Shown here one piece after another: positions 44,224 to 52,724 of a stretch of DNA of 64,000 bases (positions are counted from its first letter, which is position 1; every line of letters begins with the position of its first letter). Source of the stretch: Chlorohelix sp037138995 (lineage in GTDB: Bacteria; Chloroflexota; Chloroflexia; Chloroheliales; Chloroheliaceae). Location: positions 21,164 through 85,163 of the forward strand of contig NZ_JBAXHI010000016.1 of assembly GCF_037138995.1 (NCBI RefSeq), in the 5' to 3' direction. The notes beneath the pieces are model-generated. The model had not been told where the DNA came from. It saw only the letters and a list, made by a program, of their open reading frames with translations, and did not search any database. Position numbers and translations under genes: made by a program.

Positions 44224-44245
44224 GTTTTATTTATTATGTAAATTT

Positions 44246-44262
44246 TATTAACATTGTTAATA
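44246..44262. promoter_or_regulatory. Operator-like palindrome 2 (TATTAAC-ATT-GTTAATA)
   Basis: Perfect 7-bp arms around ATT, containing the TAAC-N3-GTTA core at 44249-44259, in the AT-rich promoter region of tetR. Likely TetR-family autoregulatory site. Confidence 0.55.
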
Positions 44263-44376
44263 TTATATTGTGGTGTTAATTTTTTGTCAAGAGGCTTATA
44301 AAATATTTCAGGGCGGTTGCATAGTCAGTATTTATTTTTCAACGCTCCAGCCAAACCATCAAGAGAATTAACCCAC

Positions 44377-44465
44377 AGGGGCGGTTCGCGAACCGCCCTT
44401 CTTTTATTGCCACATCACCCACAAAAAACGCCACCCAACGAGGGCGCATCGCGTTGCGCCCCTAC
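44377..44465. repeat. Composite GGGGCG...CGCCCCTAC palindromic repeat
   Basis: It holds two hairpins: the perfect 20-bp palindrome GGGCGGTTCGCGAACCGCCC (44379-44398) and GGGCGCA-TCGCGT-TGCGCCC (44442-44461). The ends read AGGGGCG and CGCCCCTAC. The composition is much more GC-rich than the flanks. It resembles the units at 21974-22026 and 47277-47316; no coding potential. The rest of the 420-bp gap (44214-44634) holds only the tetR operators and AT-rich sequence. Confidence 0.6.
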
Positions 44466-44634
44466 CAATCCGAACCTATTTCTTTGTCAAACCCCTATAA
44501 AAAAGGTTTTTATAGAGGACGATTTCTTTCTTGCAACAGCCCTGTAAAATATTTTGGGAAATTTGCCCGCCTCCGATGGCTGTGATAATATTCACGCAGT
44601 TATGGTAATAAATTAAAATTGGAAGGAGCATATT

Positions 44635-45090
44635 CTGAGCAAGCAGTATATCAATTGGGCAGATATTCAACGGATGGTAAACCAAATTCTGCGCGAACTA
44701 CCCAATGACTACGACAACATTCTGGTAATAACTCGCGGGGGTATGGTTCCGGCTTGCCTTATCAGCGAAAAAACCAATATCCGCAACATACTGGTAGCGG
44801 CAGTTATGTTCTATGAGGGACAAAAACGACGCGATGAACCCATCTTCTTGCAATTCCCGGAAGATTCACAAGTATATGGACACAAAGTGCTAGTGGTAGA
44901 TGATGTGTGGGACACGGGGCAGACGGTAATGGTGGTACGTGAAAGGCTTCTTCGCGCTGGAGCAAAAGTAGATGTAGCAGTTTTGCACTTCAAGCCGAGC
45001 AACAGCCAATTTCCACCCACCGAAAAGCCGGATTTCTACGCGGAAGAGACAGACGCTTGGATTGTGTATCCGTGGGATCCTGAAAGGTAA
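44635..45090 (+). CDS. Phosphoribosyltransferase (type I PRTase fold), non-ATG start
   Basis: This is a 151-residue protein with the PRPP-binding loop VLVVDDVWDTGQT (family DD..DTG.T) at ~90-102, and ITRGGMVPACLISEKT upstream. It resembles the Gpt/hypoxanthine-type purine PRTases, acting in salvage or as a regulator. Conserved-looking sequence (QYINWADIQRMV) continues upstream of the first ATG at 44674. GGAAGGAG then lies 6 nt before a CTG at 44635 (preceded in frame by ATT). I therefore infer a rare CTG or ATT start; the ATG would remove part of the first helix. Confidence 0.75.
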   Translation: MSKQYINWADIQRMVNQILRELPNDYDNILVITRGGMVPACLISEKTNIRNILVAAVMFYEGQKRRDEPIFLQFPEDSQVYGHKVLVVDDVWDTGQTVMVVRERLLRAGAKVDVAVLHFKPSNSQFPPTEKPDFYAEETDAWIVYPWDPER

Positions 45091-45230
45091 ATATCCCTTC
45101 TTAGGAATTCCCATAAATTAAACTTTGATTGAGCAGGTGCGGCAGCAAGCGCAAAACTCGCTCCGCCTCCATGCCAGCAACATCCCTACCCGATGCAGCG
45201 TTTAAAAGAACATTTTGGAATAGGCTAAAA

Positions 45231-46247
45231 ATGGTAATCCTTAAAATTGAGAAATTGCTGGAACTGGGCATCTCCAAAATGACCCGCAACGAAGTACCGC
45301 AGGTTGAGGCGGAAATCTCTGCGCCAATTTATCTGGAAGCTGAACTTTGGGGCAAGCGCACACACGGCTTTCGCCACTTAAACAATAACCTGATTCAATA
45401 TCGCGAAGGGGCGAGTCGCCGCACCGAACTGACGGTACAGCGCGAAACGCCCGTGTCCGCGTTAGTGGATGGAGGTTTCCATTTTCCCTATTACATTCAC
45501 CACTATGTCAACAAGTTAGCAATTGCCAAAGCGCAGATGAACGGCTTGGCGCTGGTAGGCATGCGTAACGGCGGGGCAAGCGGGCTATTGGGCTATTACA
45601 GCCAGATGATGGCAGAAGCAGGCTTAATCGGGGTTGTGATAAACACCGCACCCTCAGTAGTAGTCCCGCCCGGCGGGATAATACCCATGCTAAGTACCAA
45701 CCCCCTCACCATCGGCGTACCGCGCAAGAATAAGCCCCCGGTGGTTCTGGATATGGCAACCAGCGCCGGAACTTTCAACCAGATTCTGGTAGCGCAACGC
45801 GATAAAAAGCCCTTGCCAGAAGGCATGGCGGTTGACCTAGAAGGTAAACCTACCACCGACCCCTTCGCCACAATGGATGCCACCTCTCGCCCACGCCTAT
45901 TGCCCTTTGCCGGGTACAAGGGTTTTGGCTTGGCGTTTATGATTGAGCTTATGTGCAACTCCATGCTTGGCACACAAACAGGCAACGACAAAATTGACCC
46001 GATGATTCACCAACCCGCCCATTTCAACGGTCTGTATTTGGCAATTCGCCCCGATTTGTTTGTAGATGAAGAAGTATTCGAGGCACAAGTGGAGCAACTT
46101 ATCAACGATATTAAAGCCAGCGACAAAGCTCCGAGTGTTACCGAGATTCGTTTGCCGGGAGAGGAAAGCCAAAAGCGCAAAGCCGAAATTCTGGCAAAGG
46201 GCGAAATCGAACTTGAAGACCATACCTACGAGTTTTTGCTTAGCTAA
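45231..46247 (+). CDS. Ldh_2 family malate/lactate-type dehydrogenase
   Basis: The 338-residue protein belongs to the Ldh_2 (malate/L-sulfolactate/ureidoglycolate dehydrogenase) NAD(P)-dependent family. Evidence: THGFRHL, corresponding to the SHG catalytic His region; ALVDGGFHFPYYIHHYVNKLAI; AGLIGVVINTAPSVVVPPGG; VVLDMATSAGTFNQI; and GYKGFGLAFMIELM. The N-terminal segment is shorter and more divergent than usual. ATG at 45231 is chosen because homology starts there; the earlier start at 45129 would add an Arg/Ser-rich stretch lacking family character. Substrate undetermined. Confidence 0.82.
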   Translation: MVILKIEKLLELGISKMTRNEVPQVEAEISAPIYLEAELWGKRTHGFRHLNNNLIQYREGASRRTELTVQRETPVSALVDGGFHFPYYIHHYVNKLAIAKAQMNGLALVGMRNGGASGLLGYYSQMMAEAGLIGVVINTAPSVVVPPGGIIPMLSTNPLTIGVPRKNKPPVVLDMATSAGTFNQILVAQRDKKPLPEGMAVDLEGKPTTDPFATMDATSRPRLLPFAGYKGFGLAFMIELMCNSMLGTQTGNDKIDPMIHQPAHFNGLYLAIRPDLFVDEEVFEAQVEQLINDIKASDKAPSVTEIRLPGEESQKRKAEILAKGEIELEDHTYEFLLS

Positions 46248-46266
46248 TTCACTTCAGGCTAGGAAC

Positions 46267-46608
46267 TTATTTTTTATCTAGTTCCAGAGCCTGATTTATA
46301 TAGTATATAAGAGCCTCTTTGTTTAGGGTATTCAAGTTTTTGATTTTTATATGTTTTGATGATTTGCCCACCCCTCGCAACAAACCATATTTATCTTCAA
46401 ATTGTACGCCTCGTGAAAAAGAAAAGGTAATGTCCTTTTTGGTTGGGCTTATAACAGCTAAAATATGGTTGCCTTTGTAAGCAGGAATCCCATAACTTAT
46501 TAATTCTTTGACATCGGGAGCAATTTCATGCATAAGCTGACGTATCATTGTCACAATATCATGAAACTGCGGTAATATTTTGGCTTCCACAAACTCGTCA
46601 ACTGTCAT
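46267..46608 (-). CDS. DUF1801 (YdhG-like) protein
   Basis: The 113-residue protein has the DUF1801 pattern: VDEFVEAKILPQFHDIVTMIRQLMHEIAPDVKELISYGIPAYKGN, with the family-typical E.ISYG.PA... followed by PTKKDITFSF. These are small cytosolic proteins of unknown biochemical role, often near iron or stress genes. Its stop is 20 bp from the dehydrogenase gene's stop (convergent). Confidence 0.82.
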   Translation of the reverse strand: MTVDEFVEAKILPQFHDIVTMIRQLMHEIAPDVKELISYGIPAYKGNHILAVISPTKKDITFSFSRGVQFEDKYGLLRGVGKSSKHIKIKNLNTLNKEALIYYINQALELDKK

Positions 46609-46797
46609 ATAGATTTATAACTTTCGCTTGCCCAAATTTTGTAGGCACTTTTTATCTTCAGAAACAATGGTACTATGATTATACCAGAGGCGCTAATACA
46701 ATTCGGTACCGATTCAGTTTGATGATATAGCTAGCTAAAGCTAGAATAGTAGGCAACTTAATAGACCAATAAGTTGGTCAGAAATAGAGAAACCAAT

Positions 46798-47271
46798 ATG
46801 CAAAAAATCACCCCATTCTTGTGGTTCGACAACAAAGCAGAAGAAGCGATGAATTTTTACACTTCTATTTTTAAAAATTCAAAGGTACTGAGCATTAATC
46901 GCTATGGAGAAGAAGGACCCGAACCGAAAGGAACGGTCATAAGCGCGACATTCCAACTCAATGGACAAGAATTTTTCGCACTAAACGGAGGTCCGCACTA
47001 CACCTTTTCTCCAGCAATATCTTTCTTCGTAAATTGCGAGACTCAGCAAGAAGTAGATGAACTGTGGGAGAAGCTTTCGGAAGGCGGAGAAAAACAAAGA
47101 TGCGGCTGGCTAAAAGATAGATATGGTTTATCATGGCAAATCATTCCCTCTGTTTTAGGCGAACTATTGCAAGACAAAGATATTGAGAAATCAAAAAGGG
47201 TCTTGCAAGCAATGCTTCAAATGAATAAAATTGACATCCAAACATTAAAGCAAGCGTATGAGCAAGATTGA
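46798..47271 (+). CDS. VOC/PhnB-like (3-demethylubiquinone methyltransferase-like) protein
   Basis: At 157 residues, it begins QKITPFLWFDNKAEEAMNFYTSIFKNSKV and contains GTVISATFQLNGQEFFALNGGPHYTFSPAISFFVNC, both typical of the PhnB/YcgJ branch of the vicinal oxygen chelate superfamily. CGWLKDRYGLSWQIIP near residue 110 completes the family pattern. The enzymatic role of this branch is mostly unproven. ATG at 46798 begins the homology. A strong hairpin follows the stop. Confidence 0.88.
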   Translation: MQKITPFLWFDNKAEEAMNFYTSIFKNSKVLSINRYGEEGPEPKGTVISATFQLNGQEFFALNGGPHYTFSPAISFFVNCETQQEVDELWEKLSEGGEKQRCGWLKDRYGLSWQIIPSVLGELLQDKDIEKSKRVLQAMLQMNKIDIQTLKQAYEQD

Positions 47272-47276
47272 TTGAA

Positions 47277-47316
47277 ACGTAGGGGTAAATTCTTTCGGCA
47301 AATTTTACCCCTACGT
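47277..47316. terminator. Long hairpin (GTAGGGG-type) between convergent genes
   Basis: ACGTAGGGGTAAA (47277-47289) pairs perfectly with TTTACCCCTACGT (47304-47316), followed by CCCTTTTCCTTT. It lies between the VOC gene and the convergent alcohol dehydrogenase and probably ends both transcripts. Its GTAGGGG/CCCCTAC ends link it to the dispersed repeats at 21974 and 44377. Confidence 0.7.
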
Positions 47317-47366
47317 CCCTTTTCCTTTCGATTCTACCCTATATATAATCTTGGGGATATGTTCTG

Positions 47367-48359
47367 TTAAATCTTCACCACGCCGGAGCCTTTAATCTTG
47401 CCGTGCTTGAGGTCTGCCAACGCCTGATTTAGCCCATCCAAATCAAAAAGCTGCGTTTCGGTGCGTACCGGAATCTCACCCGCAACTTTGAGCAGGTCGA
47501 GCGCGTCTTGCCGGGTACTGTTCGCCACGCTTCGCACGGTGCGTTCTCCGTACAGCAAGGGATACTCAAATTGCGGAATGGGAGTCATGTAGATACCCGC
47601 CAACGCTAACGTTCCGCCCTTATCCAACCTCTTCAACGCTTCCACCACCAGACCCCCCGCCGGAGCAAAGATAATCGCGCTATCCAGCAAGGGGGTTTCC
47701 TCACCCACTGACCCCACCCACTTTGCGCCCAATTCTCTCGCCAGTTGCTTATGGTTCTCGCCGCGCGTATAAACATACGCCTCGCAACCCCAGTGGTGAG
47801 CAATTTGCAGGGAAATATGCGCCGATGCGCCAAATCCGTACAGCCCCAACCTCCCTCCCGGTTTTATCTCGGACAGCCGCATGGCGCGGTAGCCGATTAC
47901 TCCGGCGCAAAGCAGCGGGGCGGCTTCAATATCACTGAAACATTCTGGGATGGGATAAGCGAAAGCTTCATCCACCACATGGTATTCTGCATAACCGCCG
48001 TTGACATCATATCCGGTGAACTTGCCGTGTTCACAAAGATTCTCCAGCCCCTTTTGGCAGTAGCGGCAAGTTTGGTCGGTACGGTACAACCATGGCACAC
48101 CCAAACGTTGCCCAAGACTGTAACGGATTGCCCCTTCGCCTAGCCTGTCCACCACCCCCACAATCTGATGACCTGGCGCTACCGGACTCAAATGAGGCGC
48201 AATCTCACCCTCCACAATATGCAAATCAGTATGGCACAAAGCGCACACATGCACTTTAAGGCGAAGCTGATTTGAACCGGGTTCAGGTACAGGTAAATCT
48301 TCCATTATCAGCGGTTTAGCATCAATATCACGCGGTTGGCGTAAAATCATAGCCTTCAT
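47367..48359 (-). CDS. Zinc-dependent alcohol dehydrogenase
   Basis: The 330-residue medium-chain dehydrogenase carries CALCHTDLHIVEGE for the catalytic zinc Cys, GHQIVGVVDRLG, and the structural-zinc loop. The Rossmann domain follows (GRLGLYGFGASAHISLQIAHHWG). The sequence resembles the single-domain AdhA-type alcohol dehydrogenases (adh_fam_2 style: GYDVNGGYAEYHVVDEAFAYPIP). In the structural-zinc loop the first Cys is replaced: TDQTCRYCQKGLENLC instead of TCGxCxxC, leaving three Cys and an Asp. ATG at 48359 with GGAGTGAACCC. It is monocistronic. Confidence 0.9.
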   Translation of the reverse strand: MKAMILRQPRDIDAKPLIMEDLPVPEPGSNQLRLKVHVCALCHTDLHIVEGEIAPHLSPVAPGHQIVGVVDRLGEGAIRYSLGQRLGVPWLYRTDQTCRYCQKGLENLCEHGKFTGYDVNGGYAEYHVVDEAFAYPIPECFSDIEAAPLLCAGVIGYRAMRLSEIKPGGRLGLYGFGASAHISLQIAHHWGCEAYVYTRGENHKQLARELGAKWVGSVGEETPLLDSAIIFAPAGGLVVEALKRLDKGGTLALAGIYMTPIPQFEYPLLYGERTVRSVANSTRQDALDLLKVAGEIPVRTETQLFDLDGLNQALADLKHGKIKGSGVVKI

Positions 48360-48434
48360 GGGTTCACTCCGTAGAATCAAAAAAGACGCAATAACCTAAG
48401 CGCCTTTCATTATACACAAACCAAATTTATCTCA

Positions 48435-48701
48435 TTAATAATTTGAGTCGTTAGTAGCAACCATGAATGCCTCTTTACCGGCGGTCTCTTGCATTGTTCT
48501 CAAAAGAGTTTTACTCAGGTTTGCCTTCTCAATTGTGTTCGAAATAAGTTCTTTTAGCTCTGCCAATTCTTCATCACTCAAACCCGGAATCGAATCACAA
48601 AATTCGATAGTTATCGAAACCGTCGTAAGGTAGTTCGAAATATCATGCTGATATTTTGCCAATTGCTTGAGTTGAACAATAAAGTTAGAAGCATCCGCCA
48701 T
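48435..48701 (-). CDS. Small helical protein with histidine-kinase-like H-box
   Basis: An 88-residue protein predicted to be two helices. The first contains QLAKYQHDISNYLTTVSITIEF, strikingly like the dimerisation/phosphoacceptor helix of histidine kinases (H-D/E-x-x-N). The second is DEELAELKELISNTIEKANLSKTLLRTM. No ATPase domain follows, so it is too short to be a kinase. It might be a stand-alone phosphotransfer or Spo0B-like dimer, or an unrelated helical hairpin. Start ATG at 48701 with AGAGGTG. The ECF sigma/anti-sigma pair lies ~120 bp upstream on the same strand. Confidence 0.55.
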   Translation of the reverse strand: MADASNFIVQLKQLAKYQHDISNYLTTVSITIEFCDSIPGLSDEELAELKELISNTIEKANLSKTLLRTMQETAGKEAFMVATNDSNY

Positions 48702-48822
48702 AATGGCACCTCTTTTCAACGTGACTAACTTTATCTTAGCCTAAATTGGTAAATGTTAGCATTAAGAAAAGTTAATATTTAGTAAAGGCAATTATTTAGC
48801 CTGATATGTTTATCGCCGATTC

Positions 48823-49731
48823 TTATGTTGCTATAACTATTAGTATATCACCGCGATTGATATTGCCGTTGCCAAATGGATTGGGTGTAGTCCCTTTGAA
48901 TTCCACTAGCAGAACCCCATAACGCGCATCCGTGCCGTTCAGGTATAGCCATTGCCACGCAATATTTCCGGCATCGCTGGCGGGTATAGCCTCTAGCTTC
49001 AAATTACGCTGGGTAGCGACATCTCGGTAATACTGAGCAACCGAATCAACGCTTGTCCCACTAACATGCAATACCCGATATTGCTTAAAGCCAATCGGCT
49101 CTTTTAATCCGCTTCTCAGCTTGTCATTCTCAGAAAGTGCGGTTGTCAATTTGCGTAAATAATCCAACGCCAATTGGTTATCTACTGTTATATGCTGAGA
49201 AGCGGGATATTGCAACCACAATTCGCCCGCTGTGAAAAAGTTGGGCGCAAAGGTTGGCTGTGGCGCTACACCAGCCGCCGCAGTTGTAGCAGCTGCCGTG
49301 GATTGTCTTACCGCTGCTGCTGCTAGTGTTGTTGCCGCTGCGGTTGTATTGGGAAGAACAGCATTAGGCGCGCCGGCGCCGCGGCTCTCATTTGAAGAGG
49401 CGAGACCAGCAGTAGGTAATTTTTGCACCACTCCATCGGCAACCGTAATGCTGAAAGTTCGGGATTCGTTAGAAAGCAGAATGAAGAATACCAACCCAAT
49501 CGCCAATAGCAGCGTTGCAAAACCACCCACCCTATAGGGCGATAAGCGAAATCCTGTCGGGCGCGGTTTTAGCGGAACAACGCGAGATAGTTGCTCTTGC
49601 CGGATTTGTCCCATAATCCGCGTGCGCCGCGATTCCAGTTCTATCGGTTCCAGCGTAGAATTAATAGCCTCACGCAAGCGGCGGTTGAAGGCTTCCTCGT
49701 TATTAAATTGTGGCTTAAAATCTTTAGCCAA
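48823..49731 (-). CDS. Putative anti-sigma factor (single-pass membrane protein)
   Basis: The 302-residue protein has an N-terminal cytoplasmic part (~1-70) with charged helices and one transmembrane segment at ~70-90 (VGGFATLLLAIGLVFFILL). A low-complexity Ala/Thr linker follows (~128-155), then an extracytoplasmic domain. The N-terminus lacks the zinc HxxxCxxC motif. It starts 1 bp after the ECF sigma gene, an arrangement typical of sigma/anti-sigma pairs, so the function is inferred from position and topology. The signal it senses is unknown. Confidence 0.65.
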   Translation of the reverse strand: MAKDFKPQFNNEEAFNRRLREAINSTLEPIELESRRTRIMGQIRQEQLSRVVPLKPRPTGFRLSPYRVGGFATLLLAIGLVFFILLSNESRTFSITVADGVVQKLPTAGLASSNESRGAGAPNAVLPNTTAAATTLAAAAVRQSTAAATTAAAGVAPQPTFAPNFFTAGELWLQYPASQHITVDNQLALDYLRKLTTALSENDKLRSGLKEPIGFKQYRVLHVSGTSVDSVAQYYRDVATQRNLKLEAIPASDAGNIAWQWLYLNGTDARYGVLLVEFKGTTPNPFGNGNINRGDILIVIAT

Positions 49732-49732
49732 T

Positions 49733-50296
49733 TTAATTATCCTCGTACAACGCTTTAAAAGCCTTACGCGCCCGAAACAGTTTTTGCCTTACCGCTCCGA
49801 TGCTACAATCCAGCGCGTCTGCAATTTCGTCATCATCAAAGCCTTGCGTATCCATCAATAGAGCCGCCGATTGATCGGGCGGAAGCTTTTTCAAAACTCC
49901 CATAATAGCATCGCGCTTAGCTATCGTTTCAGCCGTATCCGCCGATTGATCGGGCAATTCCAGCGCAGGGACTACCTCATCATTATTCTGCCCGAAAAAG
50001 GGTAACGGAAGCCATGGAACGGGGCGTTTCTTGCGCTTCTCGCTCCTGACTTTATTTAGAGCTATTTTGTATAACCAAGCCGATAACTTAAGGTCAGCAG
50101 GCATAGAAGGCAGGGCGCGATACGCCGAGACAAATGTCTCCTGTACCAAGTCCTCCGAAAGCTCACGCTCATTTACCAACCCGTAAATAAAGCGCGAAAG
50201 TTTCGGTTCATATTCCATTACAATTCGTTCAAATGCCGCTACTTCACCGGCTTTGGCTTTGGCTACCAGTTCAGCTTCAACAGAGATTTTCCGCAC
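49733..50296 (-). CDS. ECF-type RNA polymerase sigma factor
   Basis: The 187-residue sigma factor has region 2 (AFERIVMEYEPKLSRFIYGLVN, SEDLVQETFVSAYRAL) and region 4 with its HTH (LPPDQSAALLMDTQGFDDDEIADALDCSIGAVRQKLFRARKAF). Regions 1.1 and 3 are absent, as in ECF proteins. The GTG start at 50296 is immediately adjacent to AAGGA, an unusually short spacing, so the true start may differ by a few codons. Expressed with the putative anti-sigma gene. Its target promoters are not identified here. Confidence 0.9.
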   Translation of the reverse strand: MRKISVEAELVAKAKAGEVAAFERIVMEYEPKLSRFIYGLVNERELSEDLVQETFVSAYRALPSMPADLKLSAWLYKIALNKVRSEKRKKRPVPWLPLPFFGQNNDEVVPALELPDQSADTAETIAKRDAIMGVLKKLPPDQSAALLMDTQGFDDDEIADALDCSIGAVRQKLFRARKAFKALYEDN

Positions 50297-50453
50297 TCCT
50301 TTTGCTCACGGTTAACTCTGCTTTCACTATATATAACGCAAAGCGATTAGTCAAAATTACATCCTCTAACATACCAAACTTGAAATACCCAGCGGGGATT
50401 GCCAGACAATGGCTTGAAAAGCTCTTTGCGTTTGATAAGGGTATTGGGATATT

Positions 50454-50660
50454 TCAAGATACGGCTATAAAGCCGTTATCCTTGCACCAAATTGCGAACG
50501 CCTCTTCGGAGCTTTCGGCTTCGATTACAGCCCGGTCTTTCTCACCATTGGAGATTTCCCACGCCACCTGAAAAATCGTGCCTTCGCTGGTAACAACCAC
50601 CACCGCTTCATCCTTGCTACCATCTTCGTAAACACACCCCGCTTTAAAAGTTTTCTTCAT
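50454..50660 (-). CDS. Small hypothetical protein
   Basis: At 68 residues, acidic, with a strand-rich pattern (KTFKAGCVYEDGSKDEAVVVV, then FQVAWEISNGEKDRAVIEAESSEEAF). No family recognised. ATG with AGGAAGGGAACA upstream is a strong ribosome-binding site, and the frame has good coding character. It lies 17 bp downstream of recX on the same strand and may be co-transcribed with recA-recX. Function unknown. Confidence 0.7.
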   Translation of the reverse strand: MKKTFKAGCVYEDGSKDEAVVVVTSEGTIFQVAWEISNGEKDRAVIEAESSEEAFAIWCKDNGFIAVS

Positions 50661-50676
50661 TGTTCCCTTCCTGCTA

Positions 50677-51417
50677 TTACTCTAAATCTTCGCCCGAAGA
50701 CTCTTCTTTAATCTCTTTCCAAGCTTCCCGTACTACCTCTTTGATTATCGAGAAGTTATAACCGCGCCGTGCCAAAAAGCCGCCCAATTTACGGTAAAAG
50801 CCCGCCCAATCTTCCCCCGACAAGCTACGGGCTTTGCGCCGAGCCAGTTCTAAAGCCTGCTGCTCCTCCAGTGTGCGCTCCTCACCATCATCATTTTCTT
50901 GAGGAGTAGCCAATACATTATTGACCGCTTCCTCAATCTGCTCCTCCTTAACCCCTTTAGCCGATAATTCGCGCTTGATTAACAAGCGTCCACGCGGCGC
51001 ATAACTGGTGCGGCTTTGCACCCACATTCGGGCAAACTCTCCATCATCCAGATATTTTAGCTCTTTCAAGCGTACTATTACACGCTCAATCGTTGAGGTT
51101 GAGATTTCGGGGTAAGCCCGTTTGAGTTTGTTGCGAATTTCCGCTTCGGTATGGGCGCGGCGCGAAAGCATATTTAACGCGGACGATAAGGCGCGATGGT
51201 AAAGGTCGGCACTCTGTAGCTTTGCCACCGCGTCAGCGTCCAGAGATTTCCCAGCGATAAGACGCTGTTCAGCTGACAGTATAGCTGTTAGGCTAAAAGC
51301 ATATGCCCCATCCAAAAATATATTGACCCGCTCCGGGTCGGTCTTCTGGATAACAACCGAAGTAATAGTGCCACTCCCTTGAAATTGAGGGCGTGGCGGT
51401 TTATTTGATTTGAACAT
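50677..51417 (-). CDS. recX: Regulatory protein RecX
   Basis: The 246-residue protein is longer than the ~150-residue E. coli form, as in many Gram-positive and Chloroflexota genomes. Repeated three-helix units are visible: ALSSALNMLSRRAHTEAEIRNKLKRAYPE, VIVRLKELKYLDDGEFARMWVQSR, and RGRLLIKRELSAKGVKEEQIEEAV. RecX binds RecA filaments and limits their activity. It is 77 bp downstream of recA on the same strand, the usual pairing. ATG start. Confidence 0.9.
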   Translation of the reverse strand: MFKSNKPPRPQFQGSGTITSVVIQKTDPERVNIFLDGAYAFSLTAILSAEQRLIAGKSLDADAVAKLQSADLYHRALSSALNMLSRRAHTEAEIRNKLKRAYPEISTSTIERVIVRLKELKYLDDGEFARMWVQSRTSYAPRGRLLIKRELSAKGVKEEQIEEAVNNVLATPQENDDGEERTLEEQQALELARRKARSLSGEDWAGFYRKLGGFLARRGYNFSIIKEVVREAWKEIKEESSGEDLE

Positions 51418-51494
51418 ATTGTTCCGGCTTTATAAAAAAATTGGGTTTCAAGCTACGAACCGTTAAAGTTCGCCTCTTAAAACCCAAAGGTAGT

Positions 51495-52631
51495 TTAAAA
51501 TTCGAGGTCTTCGGCTTCATCTTCCGGTTCAGGGTCAATAACCGTCACACCATAGCCATTACCCGAAGGCAAAACACGGTCTGGGTTAGTTTGCTGCCGA
51601 ATCTGGCTTTCTATCTCCTCCGCTACATCAGGGTTTTGCTTGAGATATTCTTTAGCATTCTCACGACCCTGACCAAGACGAGCATCGCCAAGATAGAAGA
51701 AAGCTCCACTCTTGCGAATAATGTTCATCTGGACACCGACATCAATCAGGTCGCCTTCCTTGCTGATACCGCTACCAAACATAATATCAAATTCAGCTTT
51801 GCGGAAGGGCGGTGCAACCTTGTTTTTTACTACCTTAACCCGCACATGGTTTCCAGTTTCTTCCTGTCCATTCTTAATTGCTTCTACTTTGCGAATATCC
51901 AGACGCACCGAAGCATAGAATTTGAGGGCGTTACCGCCAGTAGTAGTTTCAGGATTGCCAAACATCACCCCAATTTTGCTTCGCAATTGGTTAATAAAAA
52001 TCAGGCAGGTACTACTTTTGCTGACAGCCGCCGTCAATTTACGCAACGCCTGTGACATCAGACGCGCCTGTAAACCGACATGCGAATCGCCCATATCGCC
52101 TTCAATTTCAGCGCGAGGGGTAAGCGCAGCCACGCTATCAATCACCACTACATCAATTGCGCCGCTACGTACCAACGTTTCGGCAATTTCCAACGCTTGC
52201 TCACCTGTGTCCGGCTGAGAAATATAGAGGTTTTCAAGGTCAACGCCACAATTACCCGCATATATAGGGTCAACCGCATGCTCTACGTCTATATATGCGC
52301 CAATCCCGCCCGTTTTCTGAGCTTCAGCTACAATGTGATAAGCCAGCGTAGTTTTACCGGAAGATTCAGGTCCGTATATTTCGATGATACGACCGCGCGG
52401 TATCCCGCCTACACCCAGCGCAATGTCGAGCGAGATTGAGCCGGAAGGAATAGCCTCAACCGCCATTTTAGCGCTGGCATCGCCCATTTTCATAATTGAG
52501 CCTTTACCAAAAGACCGCTCAATTTGAGTTATGGCAGTATCTATAGCTTTATCGCGCTCGCGCTCTGTTCCCTTTTCCGTAACGGTTTTTTCTTCCTTCT
52601 CCCCCGAGTTTTTAGAGCTACCTTTAGCCAT
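51495..52631 (-). CDS. recA: Recombinase A
   Basis: The 378-residue RecA has Walker A GPESSGKTTL near residue 66, the core FGKGSIMKMGDASAKM..., VIDSVAALTPRAEIEGDMGDSHVG, and SKSSTCLIFINQLR. The acidic C-terminal tail (DPEPEDEAEDLEF) is typical. RecA forms filaments on single-stranded DNA for recombination and triggers LexA self-cleavage. Upstream is an extended -10 promoter with a palindrome close to the start site. Followed by recX. Confidence 0.98.
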   Translation of the reverse strand: MAKGSSKNSGEKEEKTVTEKGTERERDKAIDTAITQIERSFGKGSIMKMGDASAKMAVEAIPSGSISLDIALGVGGIPRGRIIEIYGPESSGKTTLAYHIVAEAQKTGGIGAYIDVEHAVDPIYAGNCGVDLENLYISQPDTGEQALEIAETLVRSGAIDVVVIDSVAALTPRAEIEGDMGDSHVGLQARLMSQALRKLTAAVSKSSTCLIFINQLRSKIGVMFGNPETTTGGNALKFYASVRLDIRKVEAIKNGQEETGNHVRVKVVKNKVAPPFRKAEFDIMFGSGISKEGDLIDVGVQMNIIRKSGAFFYLGDARLGQGRENAKEYLKQNPDVAEEIESQIRQQTNPDRVLPSGNGYGVTVIDPEPEDEAEDLEF

Positions 52632-52701
52632 ATTTTTCTCGCTTTTTCACTTTCTGCCGGTTAAGGCTTTTTATTTGACACGGTTCAGCCTGAATATATA
52701 C

Positions 52702-52717
52702 CAAATCGGAAGATTTG
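52702..52717. promoter_or_regulatory. Palindrome at the recA transcription start
   Basis: CAAATC-GGAA-GATTTG is a perfect 6-bp inverted repeat with a 4-bp centre, lying roughly at +1 to +20 of the recA promoter. It is not the GAAC-N4-GTTC SOS box of Gram-positive LexA, so the regulator is unknown. Confidence 0.45.
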
Positions 52718-52724
52718 TTCTATT

